A stretch of DNA of 36,374 bases, from the NCBI GenBank assembly GCA_036499165.1, contig DASYEE010000090.1, positions 1 to 36,374 on the forward strand. The letters are read 5' to 3'. Source of the stretch: Galbitalea sp036499165 (lineage in GTDB: Bacteria > Actinomycetota > Actinomycetes > Actinomycetales > Microbacteriaceae). The notes below the pieces were generated by a model, which had not been told where the DNA came from, did no database searches, and worked only from the letters and a program-made list of their open reading frames with translations. The translations under genes were made by a program, and so were the position numbers. This document shows, one piece after another, positions 22,684 through 31,645 of the stretch. Each line of letters starts with the position of its first letter. Within the stretch, counting starts at the first letter, position 1.

Positions 22684-24108
22684 TTGGTTACCGTTGCCCA
22701 GACGGCACCACGAACACATGCACGCCGAAGCAGAGCTTCCAGGTCACCCGAATACACCTGGTCGCAGCGTTACCGTTCTCGCCTGCGTGTCACTGATGTT
22801 GCCGTCATCCTGGTCGCACTGAGTTGCACAGCCATGCTTGACGACCTTCCGCGCGCCTGGCGCGAAGGACACGGTCTGCTGCCGCTGCTGACAGCCGCGT
22901 CGACCGGCGGTGTCTGGCTGGCCTTCCTGGCCGCCCACCGCACTCGCGACCTTCGTGTCCTCGGCACGGGCGCAACCGAATACCGCCGCGTGGTCTCTGC
23001 CACGGCGTTCGGGTTCGGTACCCTCGCCGTCTTCCTGGTCGTGACGGGCGTCCCCGGTTCCCGCCTTTACTTCCTGTTCGCGCTTCCCCTCGGGCTCACC
23101 GGCCTCGCGTTCGACCGGTGGATCTGGCGCCAGTGGCTGGGACGCCAGCGCCAGTTCGGTCACTACCTTTCCCGAGCCGTCGTTCTCGGCGCGCCCGAGG
23201 ACATCGAATATGTGCTGCACCAGATCGAAAAATCCGGGGCGAGCTACAACGTCGTCGAGACCGTGTTCCCAGACCACGCGGACGATGTCGCCAGCATGGC
23301 GCAGCGCTCGAGGGCGGATGTCGTCATTGTCGCAGGACAGCCACACGGCTCGAGCGACGTCATCCGCGATCTCGCGTGGTCGCTCGAGGGCACGGCAACC
23401 GAGCTGGTCCTCGCCGCACGCCTGACGGATGTCGCCGGCCCGCGCATCCACTTCCGACCCGTCGAGGGTCTTCCGCTCATGCACGTTGAGCTGCCGCAGT
23501 TCGAGGGTGGCAAGCACTACCTGAAGCGCATCTTCGACATCGTTGCGGCCTCTGCCGGCGTTCTCGTCATCTCGCCACTCATCGCCGTCCTCTGCGTGCT
23601 CATCAGGATCGACAGCCCCGGGGCGCCGTTCTACCGCTCGGAGCGGGTCGGCCGGGACGGGCGTACGTTCACGATGTGGAAACTGCGCTCGATGAGAGTC
23701 GAGGCAGACACTCTGGTCGACGAACTCGCCACCGAGAACGATGCTGCCGGCCCACTGTTCAAGCTCCGTGAGGACCCACGGGTCACCCGACTGGGACGCG
23801 TGCTGCGAAAGTACTCGATGGACGAGCTCCCGCAGCTGCTCAACGTCGTCGCCGGCCACATGAGTCTCGTCGGTCCACGGCCCCCGCTCCCGCGTGAAGT
23901 CGCCGAATATGCGGGCTCCGTGCACCGTCGCCTCTACATCAAGCCGGGCCTGACCGGCATGTGGCAAATCAATGGTCGCTCGAACCTCAGCTGGGACGAG
24001 AGTGTCCGACTCGACCTGTACTACGTCGAGAACTGGTCGCTCGCCGGCGACCTCGTCATCCTGTGGCGCACCGTCAAGGTGCTCATCCGACCGGTGGGGG
24101 CCTACTAA
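22684..24108 (+). CDS. Polyprenyl glycosylphosphotransferase (WbaP/CpsE type), starts the polysaccharide
   Basis: The enzyme transfers a sugar 1-phosphate from a nucleotide sugar to undecaprenyl phosphate, the first step of exopolysaccharide assembly. The 474 residues contain an N-terminal membrane part with about four hydrophobic segments (about 30-150), a central soluble Rossmann-like domain, a further membrane helix (about 285-308), and the C-terminal catalytic domain with FYRSERVGRDG, FTMWKLRSM, SMDELPQLLNVVAGHMSLVG, PRPP and KPGLTGMWQINGRS. The start is TTG 22684, with only AGG upstream; no better start in frame is visible, so this is the least certain boundary in the operon. Its TAA stop overlaps the next ATG by one base. 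Confidence 0.94.
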   Translation: MVTVAQTAPRTHARRSRASRSPEYTWSQRYRSRLRVTDVAVILVALSCTAMLDDLPRAWREGHGLLPLLTAASTGGVWLAFLAAHRTRDLRVLGTGATEYRRVVSATAFGFGTLAVFLVVTGVPGSRLYFLFALPLGLTGLAFDRWIWRQWLGRQRQFGHYLSRAVVLGAPEDIEYVLHQIEKSGASYNVVETVFPDHADDVASMAQRSRADVVIVAGQPHGSSDVIRDLAWSLEGTATELVLAARLTDVAGPRIHFRPVEGLPLMHVELPQFEGGKHYLKRIFDIVAASAGVLVISPLIAVLCVLIRIDSPGAPFYRSERVGRDGRTFTMWKLRSMRVEADTLVDELATENDAAGPLFKLREDPRVTRLGRVLRKYSMDELPQLLNVVAGHMSLVGPRPPLPREVAEYAGSVHRRLYIKPGLTGMWQINGRSNLSWDESVRLDLYYVENWSLAGDLVILWRTVKVLIRPVGAY

Positions 24109-24731
24109 TGAAACTGTCCAGGAACGCGATAGTGCTTCTCGCCGCCGCGGCAGTCGTGCTCGGTACGGCAGGCTGCGTCGCAGCGCCGACCGAACATACG
24201 GCTGCCGACCCGGGATCGACGCCCGTTTCGACGCCGTCGGCAACGACCGCACCGCATCCCGCATTCGTCGACCCGGTCAAGGGCGCACCAGTAGTGGAGC
24301 GCAAGGGCGCACCGCCGGTGGCCGAGCGTGCTGTCGCCAAGAAGGCGTCGCTGGCGAGCGCGGCCACCTGGAGCGACGGCGTCACGATCAAGGCCAGCCA
24401 ATTCAGCCGCGGCACGGTGAGTGGAACGGGTGCAGGCATCATCAAGTCCGACTACGTGGTGTTCACCCTGACGATCGACAACCACAGCTCAAAGAAGCTG
24501 AATCTCACGAGCGTCGTCGTGACCATGCTCGCCGGTGCACACCAGCAGGCCGTGGCCCCCGTGTACGACAGCGTGAAGGTGCATGACTTCGATTCGGATG
24601 TCGCACCAGGCAAGACCGCGACCGCGCGATACGCGTTCGCCCTGCCAAAGAAGACCTCGTCGGCGACCGTCTACGTCGACACGGATGGCAGCAGGCTCGC
24701 TGCCGAGCTCACCGGGGCAATCCCCCAATGA
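24108..24731 (+). CDS. Small secreted lipoprotein, unknown function
   Basis: The 207-residue protein has a signal peptide ending in a lipobox, LGTAGC (Cys23), then a Thr/Pro/Ala-rich linker (about 25-80) and a globular domain (about 85-207), mostly beta-rich, with VVFTLTIDNHSSKKLNLTSV, the hallmark of DUF4352-like immunoglobulin-type folds. It would be anchored on the outer face of the membrane. It is translationally coupled to the genes on both sides (TAATG with the transferase, ATGA with the flippase), so it likely helps assemble or export the polymer. Not recognised as a known export component. Confidence 0.82.
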   Translation: MKLSRNAIVLLAAAAVVLGTAGCVAAPTEHTAADPGSTPVSTPSATTAPHPAFVDPVKGAPVVERKGAPPVAERAVAKKASLASAATWSDGVTIKASQFSRGTVSGTGAGIIKSDYVVFTLTIDNHSSKKLNLTSVVVTMLAGAHQQAVAPVYDSVKVHDFDSDVAPGKTATARYAFALPKKTSSATVYVDTDGSRLAAELTGAIPQ

Positions 24732-26032
24732 GCACCCAGGGACTGCCGGGCAAAGCCTGGCAACGGATCGCTGCCTCGCGCGGGGCAGCGGGGGCGGTCA
24801 GCGCCCAAGTGACTCAGGCGGCGGGAAGCCTGGCATTGCAAGCGTTGGCCGCCCACCTACTCGGCTTGTCCGGACTCGGGCGATTTGCACTCCTGTACGG
24901 ATCCCTCATCGTGATCACCGCTCTCACATCGGGCTTCGTCGGTGACTCGCTCACAGTGCTCGACCGGAGCCATCCTGTTGTGCGTTCCGCACTGCAGGTT
25001 TGGGCCGGCGGCATCGTGGCTGGCGCAAGCATCCTCGCCGCCATCGTGACGACACTGCTCGGACTGACCACTCCCCTCGAGGGTCTCGTCTTTGGACTTG
25101 CCGCCGCCGCGTACACCTCTGAGGATCTGATTCGTCGACTGCTCATGGCGGAGTTCACGTTCTGGCGGATCTGCATCGTCGACCTGGTCGCCGCGGCCTC
25201 AGCCATCACCGTCGTCGCCGTGGGCGCAGCGGCGATCTCGCTGACCACACTCCTCGCCGCAGTCGCGATCGGGCAGGCGGCCGGCCTCATCGTCGGAATC
25301 GTGCTGCTCCCGCGCCGGCAGCGTTGGCTCGCCCCGCTCCACCGCGGCGCCCTCGGACACGTCGCATCGTTCGGAGCGTGGCGTGCGGCGCAGCAGGCCA
25401 TTCGTCCGTCGCTGCTGACGGCGCTGCGCTACACGGTCATCCTCGCCGCCGGGTATGCAGCTGCCGGCGGGATCGAGGCGGCGCGAATCTACGTCGCGCC
25501 AACCATGCTCGTCATCGGTGGTGTGTCTTCCTACCTGTTCGCGGACTACTCGCGCAGGACAAGCACTCCGCTCGCCAAGCTGGTGCGAAGAGCAGACCGT
25601 AGCGTGCTGATCCTCGCCGGGCTGACGGTCGCCGCCGGATTGGTCGCCGTTGCTGCCCTGCCGGTTGCCGGCCCGCTCCTCGTCGGCCACACCATCGGAC
25701 TGATCGCCGTTATCGGCTGGCTGGCATACTCCGCAACGGTCGCAGCCGTGACGCCGTACGGCTCACTCGCCTCCGTGCGCGGGAGCCAGCGCTGGGTGTT
25801 CGCAGCCCGTCTCGGCGATTCCCTGTTGTCTCTTGTCACGGTGCTCGTACTTTTTGCGCTGTCTGGTTCGGCGGTCTTTGCGCCAGCCCTCCTTGCCATC
25901 GGTTCCCTTGCCGGCGGCATTGTTATCCGTTTTGCCATCCTCTCCCCATCCCGACAATCACGAATCACCGCACCAGCGATCCTGCTTTACCCGCCCAGCG
26001 AAGGAGCCGTCCCCCGTGTTCACACCAGCTAA
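24728..26032 (+). CDS. Polysaccharide flippase, Wzx-like (MATE/MOP superfamily)
   Basis: A 434-residue membrane protein with about 12 hydrophobic segments spread over its length and few charged residues in them. Length, topology and operon position match lipid-linked oligosaccharide flippases (Wzx), which turn the undecaprenyl-linked repeat unit to the outer face. Sequence motifs are weak in this family, so the assignment depends on context. Its start overlaps the lipoprotein stop (ATGA) and its end overlaps the start of the next gene by 17 bases. Confidence 0.82.
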   Translation: MSTQGLPGKAWQRIAASRGAAGAVSAQVTQAAGSLALQALAAHLLGLSGLGRFALLYGSLIVITALTSGFVGDSLTVLDRSHPVVRSALQVWAGGIVAGASILAAIVTTLLGLTTPLEGLVFGLAAAAYTSEDLIRRLLMAEFTFWRICIVDLVAAASAITVVAVGAAAISLTTLLAAVAIGQAAGLIVGIVLLPRRQRWLAPLHRGALGHVASFGAWRAAQQAIRPSLLTALRYTVILAAGYAAAGGIEAARIYVAPTMLVIGGVSSYLFADYSRRTSTPLAKLVRRADRSVLILAGLTVAAGLVAVAALPVAGPLLVGHTIGLIAVIGWLAYSATVAAVTPYGSLASVRGSQRWVFAARLGDSLLSLVTVLVLFALSGSAVFAPALLAIGSLAGGIVIRFAILSPSRQSRITAPAILLYPPSEGAVPRVHTS

Positions 26033-29000
26033 GAAGCGTCACATTCTCCCGCCTGTGGTGGCGATCGCCACCCTGGCGCTCGCCATCGCAGGCATCTCGG
26101 TGCCGGCTGCCGCCTCCGCGGCATCCGTCGCACCGCCGACCTCGCCTGCGACCGTCGCAGCCGACGTGTTGCCGACCCCACAGATCAATGGCGTTGTGTG
26201 GGGCGTCGTAGTCGTCGGCAACACCGCATACGCAGCGGGCAGCTTCACGAAGGCGCGCCCGGCGGGAGTCGCCGCGGGTGGCGCGGGCGAAGTCGTTCGC
26301 AACAACGCGATGGCATTCGACATCACCACGGGCGCCATCCTGCCGTTCAACCCGAACCTGAACGCACAGGCCCGCACGGTGCAGGTCTCCCCCGACCAGG
26401 GCACCGTCTACTTCGGCGGTGACTTCACGACGGTGAACGGCGCCGCCCGCAGCAAGATCGCCGCGTTCAACGTCTCGACGGGCGCATTCATCCCCGCCTT
26501 CGCCCCGACCATCCCCGGCCAGGTCGTCGGCATCGCGATCACGAGCGACACCGTGTACGCGGGTGGGTCCTTCGCCTCGGCGAACGGCGTGGCCCGCATG
26601 AACACGGCGGCATTCCTGCGCACGAACGGTTCCATCACCGCATGGGCGCCGCAGACGCCGGATATCGTCGAGGCGGTCGCAGCGCCTGACGACTCACGCG
26701 TCGTTGTCGGTGGCCGTTTCCAGACCCTGAACGGGTCGCCCATCGTCGGCGTCGGCGCCACCGATGGCCACACCGGCGCAACCCTTCCGTTCGCAACCCC
26801 GATCGTGCCAGCCCAGCAGGGCAGCAACCGCTCGTGGGTCACGTACATGGTGCTGAAGGATGGTGTCCTGTACGGAGCAAACGACGGCGAGGGCGGCCAC
26901 TGGTTCGACGGTCGTTGGGCCGTCGACTTCGCGACCGGAAACCTCATCTGGCTCGACAACTGCTATGGAGCCAGCTATGGCCTCGCCCTCATGGGCCAGG
27001 TCGACTACTCCGTCGGTCACGCGCATGACTGCTCGTCGGTCAACACGTTCCCGGACGGCAACCCCGGTGAATGGCACCGCGCGATTGCGGAGACGACCTT
27101 CGCGACCGGCACCGACCAGACTCCGCCGTCGTCAAACAGCCTGATCTCCAACCAGCCGATCCCGACCCAGCTGGGTTGGTACCCGATCGTCAACACCGGC
27201 ACGTACACGGGCCAGGTCCAGGGCGGATGGTCGCTGGGGAGCAATTCCAACTACCTCGTCATGGGTGGAGAGTTCACCACCGTCAACGGAAAAGCCCAAC
27301 AGGGCCTTGCCGTGTTCGCATCGAAGGCGATAGCCCCAGACAAGATCGGTCCTGTCTACACCACGGCCTTGACACCGACCGTGACCTCGTTCGCTGGTGG
27401 TACAGCGCGAGTCGCCTGGACCGGCACGAACGACGCCGACGACCCGACGCTCACCTACCAGGTGCTGCGCGACAGTTCCACGACTCCGGTCTACACGACG
27501 GACGCGTACTCGCCGTTCTGGGCGCCACCCGCACTCGGCTTTATCGATACGGGGCTGACGCCCGGCAGCTCGCACACCTACAAGGTGAAGGTTCTCGACT
27601 CGTACGGTAACAACACACTCGGGCCGAAGTCGGCCGCCGTCACCATCTCGAACGCAGCTGTCAGCGCGTACTCGCAGACCGTGATCGCCGATGGGGCGAG
27701 CGCTTATTACCCGCTCGATGAGGCATCCGGCACCACCGTCTACGATCACGCGGGCTTCGCGGACGGCGTCGCTGGTGCGGACGTAACTCGCAACGTCGCC
27801 GGGGCAATCCCGGGCGACAGCGCATCCAGTTTCCCCGGAACGGGAACCGGAATCGTCGCGACCAAGACACCGATCGATGGACCGAATGTGTTCACTATCG
27901 AGGCCTGGATCAAGACGACGTCGACGACCGGCGGCAAGATCGTCGGCTTCGGTTCGGCGAACACCGGCGACTCTGGCAGCTATGACCGTCACATCTACAT
28001 GGATGGTTCCGGGCGAGTGACGTTCGGCGTCTACCCCGGTGGCGTCCAGACAGTACAGAGCGCACCCGGCCTGAACGACGGCAACTGGCACCTGATCACC
28101 GCGAGCCTCGGCTCCGGTGGCATGACGCTCTTCGTCGACGGAGTGCGGGTTGCCCGCAACACGTCTGTGACGAGCGCACAGGCCTACAGCGGCTACTGGC
28201 GGATCGGCGGCGACAACATCGGCGGATGGCCGAACACGGGCAGCAATGAGGACTTCGTCGGCTCCATCGACGATGTCGCGATCTACCCGACCGCGCTCGC
28301 ATCAGCCACCGTCGTCTCGCACTACAACGCCAGCGGACGGACGGCGAACGTGCCGACCGCGCCGAGCGACGCATATGGACAGGCTGTCTACCAGGACAAC
28401 CCGGACATCTTCTGGCGCCTGGATGACACGTCAGGAACCACCGCTGCGGACGCCGGCCCGAACCCGAACCCGGGTGTCATCACGGGTGGCGTGACGAAGG
28501 GTCAGCCCGGCGCGATCAACCACGGCACCTCGTGGGCCTTCAACGGCAGCAATGCCGTGGTCGCTGCAACCAACTCGGTCTCGAGCCCCGGAGCGTTCTC
28601 CGAGGAGGTCTGGTTCAAGACGACGACCACCCAGGGCGGAAAGCTCATGGGCTTCGGCGACCAGAACACGGGGCTGTCGAGCAACTACGACCGTCACGTG
28701 TATATGCAGAACGATGGCACGCTCGCGTTCGGCACGTGGACGGGCCAGACGAACCTGGCGATCAGCCAGAACTCGTACAACGACGGGCAGTGGCACCAGG
28801 CCGTAGCAACACAGGGCTCGGATGGCCTCATCCTCTACGTCGATGGCGTGGCCGTGGCGACCAACCCGCAGACGCAGGCGCAGGCGTACACCGGCTACTG
28901 GAGGATCGGCGGAGACAACACCTGGAACTCGTCGAGCCCGTATTTCGCAGGCAGCCTGGACGAGGCCTCGTTCTACTCCACCGAGCTGACCCCGGCCCGC

Positions 29001-30464
29001 GTTCTCGCGCACTACAAGGCGGGTGGCGGAACGGTCGCGAACCAGCCTCCGACGGCAGCGTTCTCGTCGACCGTGAGCGGAGCAACGGCATCCTTCGATG
29101 CAACGGGCTCAACTGACAGCGACGGCACGGTAGCCAGCTACGCGTGGGACTTCGGAGACCTGGCCAACGGCACAGGTTCTTCGCCTACCCACACGTACAC
29201 GACGAGCGGCACATACAACGTGGTGCTCACAGTCACTGATAACAGTGGCGCGACCGACTCGATCACCCATCAGGTGAACGTGACCGTTCCGCCGCCGAAC
29301 CAGGCGCCGACTGCATCATTCGGTTCGACCGTCACCGGCGCGTCAGTAGCATTCGACGCATCGGGCTCGAGCGACAGCGATGGAACCATCGCCAGCTACT
29401 CGTGGGACTTCGGTGACTCGTCAAGCGGAACCGGTGCCTCGCCGTCGCACACCTACAGCACGACCGGTACGTACCAGGTCAAGCTGACGGTGACAGACAA
29501 CGATGGTGCCACAGGAACCGTCACGAACCCGGTGTCCGTGACTGTGCCGGTCAACCAGCCCCCGACGGCGAGCTTCACCGCAACGCCGACCGGCGCGTCA
29601 GTGGCATTCGACGCGACGGCCTCGAGCGACAGCGATGGAACCATCGCCAGCTACTCGTGGGACTTCGGTGACTCGTCCAGTGGTTCGGGCTCGAAACCGT
29701 CCCACACCTACGGGGCGACCGGCTCGTACAATGTTCAGCTCATCGTGACCGACAACTCCGGCGCAACCAACACGGTCTCGCATTCCGTCTCGGTGACGGT
29801 GCCTCCGGTGGACAACGCATTCGCGAAGGATGCGTTCGGTCGCACCGTGGCGAACGGGTTCGGCACATCGGACCTCGGCGGCGCGTGGTCGCTCTCCGGC
29901 GCCGCGTCGAACTTCGCGGTGAACAACGGAGTCGGAAAGATCACGATGCCGGCCCCGGCGTCTGGATCGACCGCCTACCTGAACTCGGTCTCGTCGTCGA
30001 ACACCGACATGACTGTGGACGTCTCGATCGATAAGATGCCGACGGGTTCAGGCTCGTATGCATCCATCATCGGCCGCTCCATCAGTGGCGTCGGTGACTA
30101 CCGCGCGAAGGTGATATTCAAGGCGAACGGCACAGTGTCGGTCGCCTTGCTGCACCAGCTGCCGGACGGCTCGTCGACGGTGTTCGGAACGGAGACGATC
30201 GTCTCAGGGCTCACGTACACGGCCGGCGTGCCGCTCAGCGTTCACTTGCAGGTCTTCGGCACAGCGCCGACGACCATCAGGGCGAACGTCTGGACGGCGG
30301 GCACCACCGAGCCGACCGGTTGGCAGAAGTCGACGACCGACACGACTGCAGCGCTCCAGGCGCCCGGCCGCATCGGCCTCTACTCCTACCTCTCGACCTC
30401 GGCGACCGAGTCGCCGCGGGTGATGAGCTGGGACAACCTTCGGGCGGCTCCGGTAGCGGTATGA
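26016..30464 (+). CDS. Large secreted protein: beta-propeller, Fn3-like, two LamG, three PKD domains
   Basis: The 1482-residue protein starts at GTG 26016 (AAGGAG nine bases upstream) with a signal peptide of about 36 residues ending near PAAASAASV. Then: a beta-propeller of delta-60-like repeats (about 55-438; motifs such as GGDFTTVNG, GGSFASANG, GGRFQTLNG), with Cys316 and Cys339 that could pair; an Fn3-like module (about 439-548); LamG/concanavalin-like domains (about 549-775 and 790-1003) with matching GYWRIGGDN; three PKD domains (about 1009-1265) with WDFGD; and a final concanavalin-like domain (about 1266-1482). No LPXTG or C-terminal membrane helix, so release or non-covalent attachment is likely. 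LamG domains suggest sugar binding. It sits inside the exopolysaccharide operon. Confidence 0.9.
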   Translation: MFTPAKKRHILPPVVAIATLALAIAGISVPAAASAASVAPPTSPATVAADVLPTPQINGVVWGVVVVGNTAYAAGSFTKARPAGVAAGGAGEVVRNNAMAFDITTGAILPFNPNLNAQARTVQVSPDQGTVYFGGDFTTVNGAARSKIAAFNVSTGAFIPAFAPTIPGQVVGIAITSDTVYAGGSFASANGVARMNTAAFLRTNGSITAWAPQTPDIVEAVAAPDDSRVVVGGRFQTLNGSPIVGVGATDGHTGATLPFATPIVPAQQGSNRSWVTYMVLKDGVLYGANDGEGGHWFDGRWAVDFATGNLIWLDNCYGASYGLALMGQVDYSVGHAHDCSSVNTFPDGNPGEWHRAIAETTFATGTDQTPPSSNSLISNQPIPTQLGWYPIVNTGTYTGQVQGGWSLGSNSNYLVMGGEFTTVNGKAQQGLAVFASKAIAPDKIGPVYTTALTPTVTSFAGGTARVAWTGTNDADDPTLTYQVLRDSSTTPVYTTDAYSPFWAPPALGFIDTGLTPGSSHTYKVKVLDSYGNNTLGPKSAAVTISNAAVSAYSQTVIADGASAYYPLDEASGTTVYDHAGFADGVAGADVTRNVAGAIPGDSASSFPGTGTGIVATKTPIDGPNVFTIEAWIKTTSTTGGKIVGFGSANTGDSGSYDRHIYMDGSGRVTFGVYPGGVQTVQSAPGLNDGNWHLITASLGSGGMTLFVDGVRVARNTSVTSAQAYSGYWRIGGDNIGGWPNTGSNEDFVGSIDDVAIYPTALASATVVSHYNASGRTANVPTAPSDAYGQAVYQDNPDIFWRLDDTSGTTAADAGPNPNPGVITGGVTKGQPGAINHGTSWAFNGSNAVVAATNSVSSPGAFSEEVWFKTTTTQGGKLMGFGDQNTGLSSNYDRHVYMQNDGTLAFGTWTGQTNLAISQNSYNDGQWHQAVATQGSDGLILYVDGVAVATNPQTQAQAYTGYWRIGGDNTWNSSSPYFAGSLDEASFYSTELTPARVLAHYKAGGGTVANQPPTAAFSSTVSGATASFDATGSTDSDGTVASYAWDFGDLANGTGSSPTHTYTTSGTYNVVLTVTDNSGATDSITHQVNVTVPPPNQAPTASFGSTVTGASVAFDASGSSDSDGTIASYSWDFGDSSSGTGASPSHTYSTTGTYQVKLTVTDNDGATGTVTNPVSVTVPVNQPPTASFTATPTGASVAFDATASSDSDGTIASYSWDFGDSSSGSGSKPSHTYGATGSYNVQLIVTDNSGATNTVSHSVSVTVPPVDNAFAKDAFGRTVANGFGTSDLGGAWSLSGAASNFAVNNGVGKITMPAPASGSTAYLNSVSSSNTDMTVDVSIDKMPTGSGSYASIIGRSISGVGDYRAKVIFKANGTVSVALLHQLPDGSSTVFGTETIVSGLTYTAGVPLSVHLQVFGTAPTTIRANVWTAGTTEPTGWQKSTTDTTAALQAPGRIGLYSYLSTSATESPRVMSWDNLRAAPVAV
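29366..29422 (+). repeat. Exact 57-base repeat inside the PKD region, copy 1
   Basis: Identical to 29621-29677, 255 bases (85 codons) downstream, the length of one PKD module. Indicates recent duplication or gene conversion between PKD domains 2 and 3. Confidence 0.85.
29621..29677 (+). repeat. Exact 57-base repeat inside the PKD region, copy 2
   Basis: Second copy of the repeat at 29366-29422, in the same reading frame, covering the segment that encodes the WDFGD motif of PKD domain 3. Confidence 0.85.
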
Positions 30465-31645
30465 GTCAAGGATCCGAGTCAGGGATTGCCTCGCGGTCGA
30501 CGGTACGCCGTCGGCCGCGGGCCCTCCTCGTGCACTCTTCAGATGAGCTGTACGGCTCAGATCGAGTCGCGCTCGATGTAGCGGCCGTGCTCGCACAGCA
30601 CGCCGACGTCGAGGTATGGCTGCCCGACGACGGAAACGCCGGCTCCGGTCCGCTGTCGGCCAGGTTGCGTGCCAGGGGAATTCGCGTCGTGGCACGTCCG
30701 CTTCCCATCCTGAGACGGCGCAACCTGAACCTGCGCGGGCTGCGCCAGATGGCGAGTGCCGCACGCTCGGTTCGCGACGCCCTCGTGCACGAACGGTTCG
30801 ACCTCGTCTACTTGACGACCAGTGCCTGCCTGCCGATCGCACCGCTTGCCCGCCTGGCTCGCGCACACCACGTGATTGCGCATATCCAGGAGCAGTGGAG
30901 ACCGGCCGAGCGCGTCGTCCTCGGGATGATGAGCTCCTGGTGCACACAGATCGTCGCCGTGTCGGAGGCCGCTCGAAGCGCCGCGGGGGCCTCACGGCCT
31001 TCGCGTACGAGCGTCGTGCCGAATGCGACCCCCGACCTGTCGGGGTTCCGACCGGCCGCAGCCGCCCGGATGGCGTCGACCGCCCGCGGACTCCCGCGGT
31101 ACGTCGTCGCCAGCCGGTGGGCTGAGGGCAAGGGTCACGCAACGCTGCTCTCCGCCTGGGAGCTCGCGGGCTGCCCTGGTGAACTCGTGATCCTGGGAGG
31201 GCCTCCCGCACTCGGACGACCCGTGGATGTCGCGGCAATGATCGCCGCACATGTCTCGAACCCTAAGACAGTCACGGTGATCGGCGAGGTCTCGGATGCG
31301 ATCTCATACTTCGTCCAGGCGGACGCGGTCGTGCTCCCCTCCGACGACCCGGAGGGTCTTGGGCTCGTGCTGGTGGAGGCGGCGAGCGCCGGCATCCCCA
31401 GCATCGCGAGCCGCACCGGCGGCCCGGAGGAAGTCGTTTCCGACGGCCTGTCCGGATGGCTGTTCGAGCCAGGCAATGCTGTGCAGCTCGGCGGTTTATT
31501 CGCCCGTCTGACCCGCGGCGACCTGGCCCGTGCCGGGCGAGCGGCCCGCACACAGTACGAAAACCAGTTCACAGAAGAGCTGTTCCGCCTGCGCATGGAA
31601 ACGGTGGTTGCCCCCGCTTTCGCGGCGAACGGACGACGTCGATGA
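30461..31645 (+). CDS. Glycosyltransferase, GT4-like
   Basis: A 394-residue GT-B fold enzyme that adds a sugar to the growing lipid-linked repeat unit. N-terminal LLVHSSDELYGSDRVALDVA resembles the acceptor-binding part of GT4 enzymes; the C-terminal half has YVVASRWAEGKGHATLLSAW and the donor-binding PSDDPEGLGLVLVEAASAGI followed by PSIAS. In this family the Glu residues in that segment contact the nucleotide sugar. ATG 30461 overlaps the stop of the propeller gene (ATGA). The sugar is not predictable. Confidence 0.9.
   Translation: MSQGSESGIASRSTVRRRPRALLVHSSDELYGSDRVALDVAAVLAQHADVEVWLPDDGNAGSGPLSARLRARGIRVVARPLPILRRRNLNLRGLRQMASAARSVRDALVHERFDLVYLTTSACLPIAPLARLARAHHVIAHIQEQWRPAERVVLGMMSSWCTQIVAVSEAARSAAGASRPSRTSVVPNATPDLSGFRPAAAARMASTARGLPRYVVASRWAEGKGHATLLSAWELAGCPGELVILGGPPALGRPVDVAAMIAAHVSNPKTVTVIGEVSDAISYFVQADAVVLPSDDPEGLGLVLVEAASAGIPSIASRTGGPEEVVSDGLSGWLFEPGNAVQLGGLFARLTRGDLARAGRAARTQYENQFTEELFRLRMETVVAPAFAANGRRR

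Noticed and set aside
22744..24264. 506-codon minus-strand frame
   Set aside because: Antisense shadow of the polyprenyl glycosylphosphotransferase gene; charged, low-complexity composition and no domain.
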